DNA from: Casuarina equisetifolia | Taxonomy: Eukaryota > Streptophyta > Magnoliopsida > Fagales > Casuarinaceae | DNA: 64,000 nt | Reading direction: 5' to 3' | NCBI GenBank assembly: GCA_028551475.1 | Contig: CM052357.1 | Location: forward strand, 23,912,451-23,976,450 | In this document: positions 61,981-64,000 of the stretch, one piece after another | Layout of the letters: every line of letters begins with the position of its first letter | Numbering within the stretch: the first letter of the stretch is position 1 | Program-made: the position numbers and the translations under genes | Notes under the pieces: model-generated | What the model saw: only the letters and a program-made list of their open reading frames with translations | Databases searched by the model: none | What the model was told of the DNA's origin: nothing

Positions 61981-62182
61981 GGCGATGGTAAGAAAAAAAG
62001 GTAAAGTGTTTGGTTTTTTTTTTTTTTTGTTTTGGTAAGAGTTGATTGTTGATTTCCACACCGGAAGTTCTAATGTTGTGATGTAGGTTAGTAATGTACA
62101 GCACGAGAAGAAAAAAAAATGGAAATTCAGAGAGAAGAAAGTGCGGAAGCGAGAGAAGCAGGAAAGATGGCTCTTGATACTA

Positions 62183-62409
62183 TTTCACAAAGGGAGAAAA
62201 AAAACATGGAAAAGAGAACCTTGAATTGATTGATTTAGAATGTACAAAAGACGTCCTTTTATAGTGTAGGAACTTACAAGTATAGGAATGAACAAATAAA
62301 TAAACAAATAATTCTCCTACCAATTATACAAATAATTCCTCAATTTGACTTCGTTATATGGAAAGTATAATCGCTCAATATAAGGAAATATAATCACATA
62401 TCTCCAACA
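62183..62409 (-). repeat. 5' LTR of the copia element
   Basis: 227 bp. On the coding strand it starts TGTTGGAGATA. Its other end reads TTTCACAAAG where the partner LTR has TGTCACAAAG, so the terminal CA of the coding strand has mutated to AA. It carries an extra 26 bp around 62313-62338, where AAATAATTC is repeated. Confidence 0.9.
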
Positions 62410-62414
62410 GGAAC

Positions 62415-64000
62415 AACTAAGAAGGGAGTTGCCCAATTTTTCCAACATTTCAACTAGTAGTCCGCACTTTTTAGGAATATGAGTATTCTTTATTTATTTG
62501 TAATGATGATGACAAAAAGAGAGAGATCTTAAAAAGATAATTTTCACATTAGAAAATGTGTAACAAAGAAATTAATTTAGGAAATTATTTAATATTATAT
62601 TAATGTCGTATAATAACTTTGAGAATTAATTTTTTACTCCCCTTTTGATTAACATGATGTTGATTATGTGGTGGGCTCTAAATGGTGGGGCTGTGACCCA
62701 CATTCTCTTAAGTAAAGCCCATATGTTATATGAGGCTGGATTGTTAATTCCCATGGCTGATCCATTCAGCCTATTTTAATTCTTGTAGCTGATCCGGGCC
62801 TAAGAGGAAGCCGAAGCCCGAGATCGAGTTAAACCAAGTGAAACGTGCGTTTTAGTAAGTTCCCGTCACTCTTTCCCTCTCTCTCTCACGATTTGGGCCT
62901 TAACGACAAGACGAGAAACGTCGTTTCTTACTTCGATCCGGTGACTTAACGGTGACCTTGTGCATAGCTAGTCTGACATTCAAACATGAAAAGCTAAGGT
63001 AAGAGCTAGCCCCTAGAAGCTAGAAGGATTTGATTTTATCTTGGTCTTCTTTTTGCAAGACGCATAGTAGTACATTGAGAATGTCTTTGAGCAAAAAGCT
63101 AAGAGCACAAAACTAAGCAACTCTCTCACAAAAATATGGTTGGCCCCGTGGCACAGCCTCTTTTAGGCCTAGAATGTTGGGACAATGGCACTGGCCATTG
63201 GGTTGGGTTGGATCCTTTGCCAATCCCTTTTGAAATAAAAGTTTGGCAATTGAGTCAGATTATGAGTTGGTTTTGTTACTACTTGATACAAGATAATTTC
63301 ATTACAAAAAATTAATCAAGTGGGAGGAGTAACTAGGCCTTATATGGTTCTTAAAGAAAGTCTAAGCCATGACATTACAATGTATTTAAATAATTAGTTT
63401 ATTGATTATTAAGGAAATTAGCCTCTTTTGTGGACTTGTATATTTGAAGATAAGAGAATACACAAGTTCCTCAATAAAGTCTTTTGCAAATAACATAATT
63501 TTCTTACCTTTTGTTCCATTGTAAAGTTGTCTCAATATTTAAAGAATACATACTGTTATAAAATATCATTTTTATAGAAATTGATACTATGATGAAAAGT
63601 TGATTTAAAAACTAGGTTTTTTCTTCTTCTTATAAATAGAATTCTTAAATAAAATTTGGAAAATGTAAATATCATTTTCAACAAGCTCCTTGACAAATTC
63701 TTCTGCAAATAACATCCTAAATAAATTAGGAAAGAAGACGCACTTTTTAATCATCCCAACTGCCCAACTGCTGGCCAGTTGTGGTGGCTGTTGGGCTACA
63801 TAAATTTTAACTCAGACGTCTCTTAGTTAAAAGGTTTCAATGCACTTTGGGCACGACAGTGGGTGGTTAGGAGATGCAAGTTGAACCCAACTGTTGAAAC
63901 TGGCTGTTAAGGTTCCTTTCCGGGTGTGGACCAAATGACTCTTTGCATTCATACAGGGATGACAGGGAATTTTATACGGGCTTTCGCAGGCAATGCCCTG
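62415..64000. other. Intergenic right flank, no gene seen
   Basis: AT-rich DNA with a GC-richer block around 62800-62960 that has no recognisable coding sequence. 63450-63600 carries the counterpart of the repeat-like stretch left of the copia element (56373-56620), with shared AAAGTCTTTTGCAA-TAAC and TTTGTTCC-TT-TAAAGTTGTCTCAAT phrases. Confidence 0.5.

Larger units (their letters stand above)
56843..62409 (-). mobile_element. Full-length but degenerate Ty1/copia LTR retrotransposon
   Basis: Element of 5567 bp bounded by LTRs at 56843-57043 and 62183-62409 and by the 5-bp target duplication GGAAC (56838-56842 and 62410-62414). On the minus strand the order is LTR, primer-binding site (TAGTATCAAGAGCC, close to the initiator-tRNA-Met type TGGTATCAGAGC), gag-like region, protease, integrase, reverse transcriptase, RNase H, purine tract GATGGGGAG, LTR. 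Integrase ahead of reverse transcriptase defines the copia superfamily. Frames are broken by several stops and shifts, so it is not autonomous. The two LTRs differ by roughly fifteen substitutions plus one 26-bp internal duplication, so the insertion is not recent. Confidence 0.95.

Overview
The window is ordinary nuclear chromosomal DNA of a flowering plant, most likely a eudicot. The signs are intron-rich genes with GT-AG (and two GC-AG) introns, AT-rich intergenic DNA, organelle-targeted proteins, plant-specific families (BOR borate exporter, MYB98-type R2R3 MYB, plastid phosphoenolpyruvate translocator, BOI-type RING protein, CYP71 relic) and a Ty1/copia retrotransposon. I cannot name the species. 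Exon models were built by reading splice sites by eye and checking that codon phase closes at every junction. UTRs and transcription starts are not resolved.

Layout, left to right. 45-11425 (-): a fused pantothenate kinase/DUF89 phosphatase (PANK2 type), 21 coding exons visible, the last part of the protein lying off the left edge. 13408-15348 (-): mitochondrial Fe-S scaffold ISU1, 3 exons. 15.4-22.8 kb: about 7.4 kb without a recognisable protein, its right part probably the promoter and leader of the next gene. 22811-27563 (+): BOR1-type borate exporter, 12 exons, 716 aa, with a solo LTR in intron 10. 31790-35238 (+): GDSL/SGNH esterase, 6 exons, followed by a decayed partial tandem copy (35598-36045). 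37556-39258 (+): MYB98-type R2R3 MYB, 3 exons. 40061-40981 (-): CYP71-type P450 pseudogene between short diverged direct repeats. 42362-45838 (-): plastid PEP/phosphate translocator, 9 exons. 47042-49429 (-): BOI/SBP-type RING E3 ligase with a one-base frameshift. 50.3-53.4 kb: repeat-rich intergenic DNA. 53448-56081 (+): plastid-type UVR-ApaG protein, 6 exons. 56843-62409 (-): degenerate full-length Ty1/copia element with 5-bp target duplication GGAAC. 62.4-64 kb: intergenic.

The genes do not form a pathway or cluster; they are independent housekeeping, transport and regulatory genes. I found no operon, CRISPR array, rRNA or convincing tRNA gene, and no evidence of an undescribed system. The points most worth checking are the BOR1-like protein lacking one of the three tyrosine motifs known in Arabidopsis BOR1, a run of ATGTAA minimal ORFs upstream of it, the frameshift in the RING ligase, two GC-AG introns, and several local duplications and gene relics.
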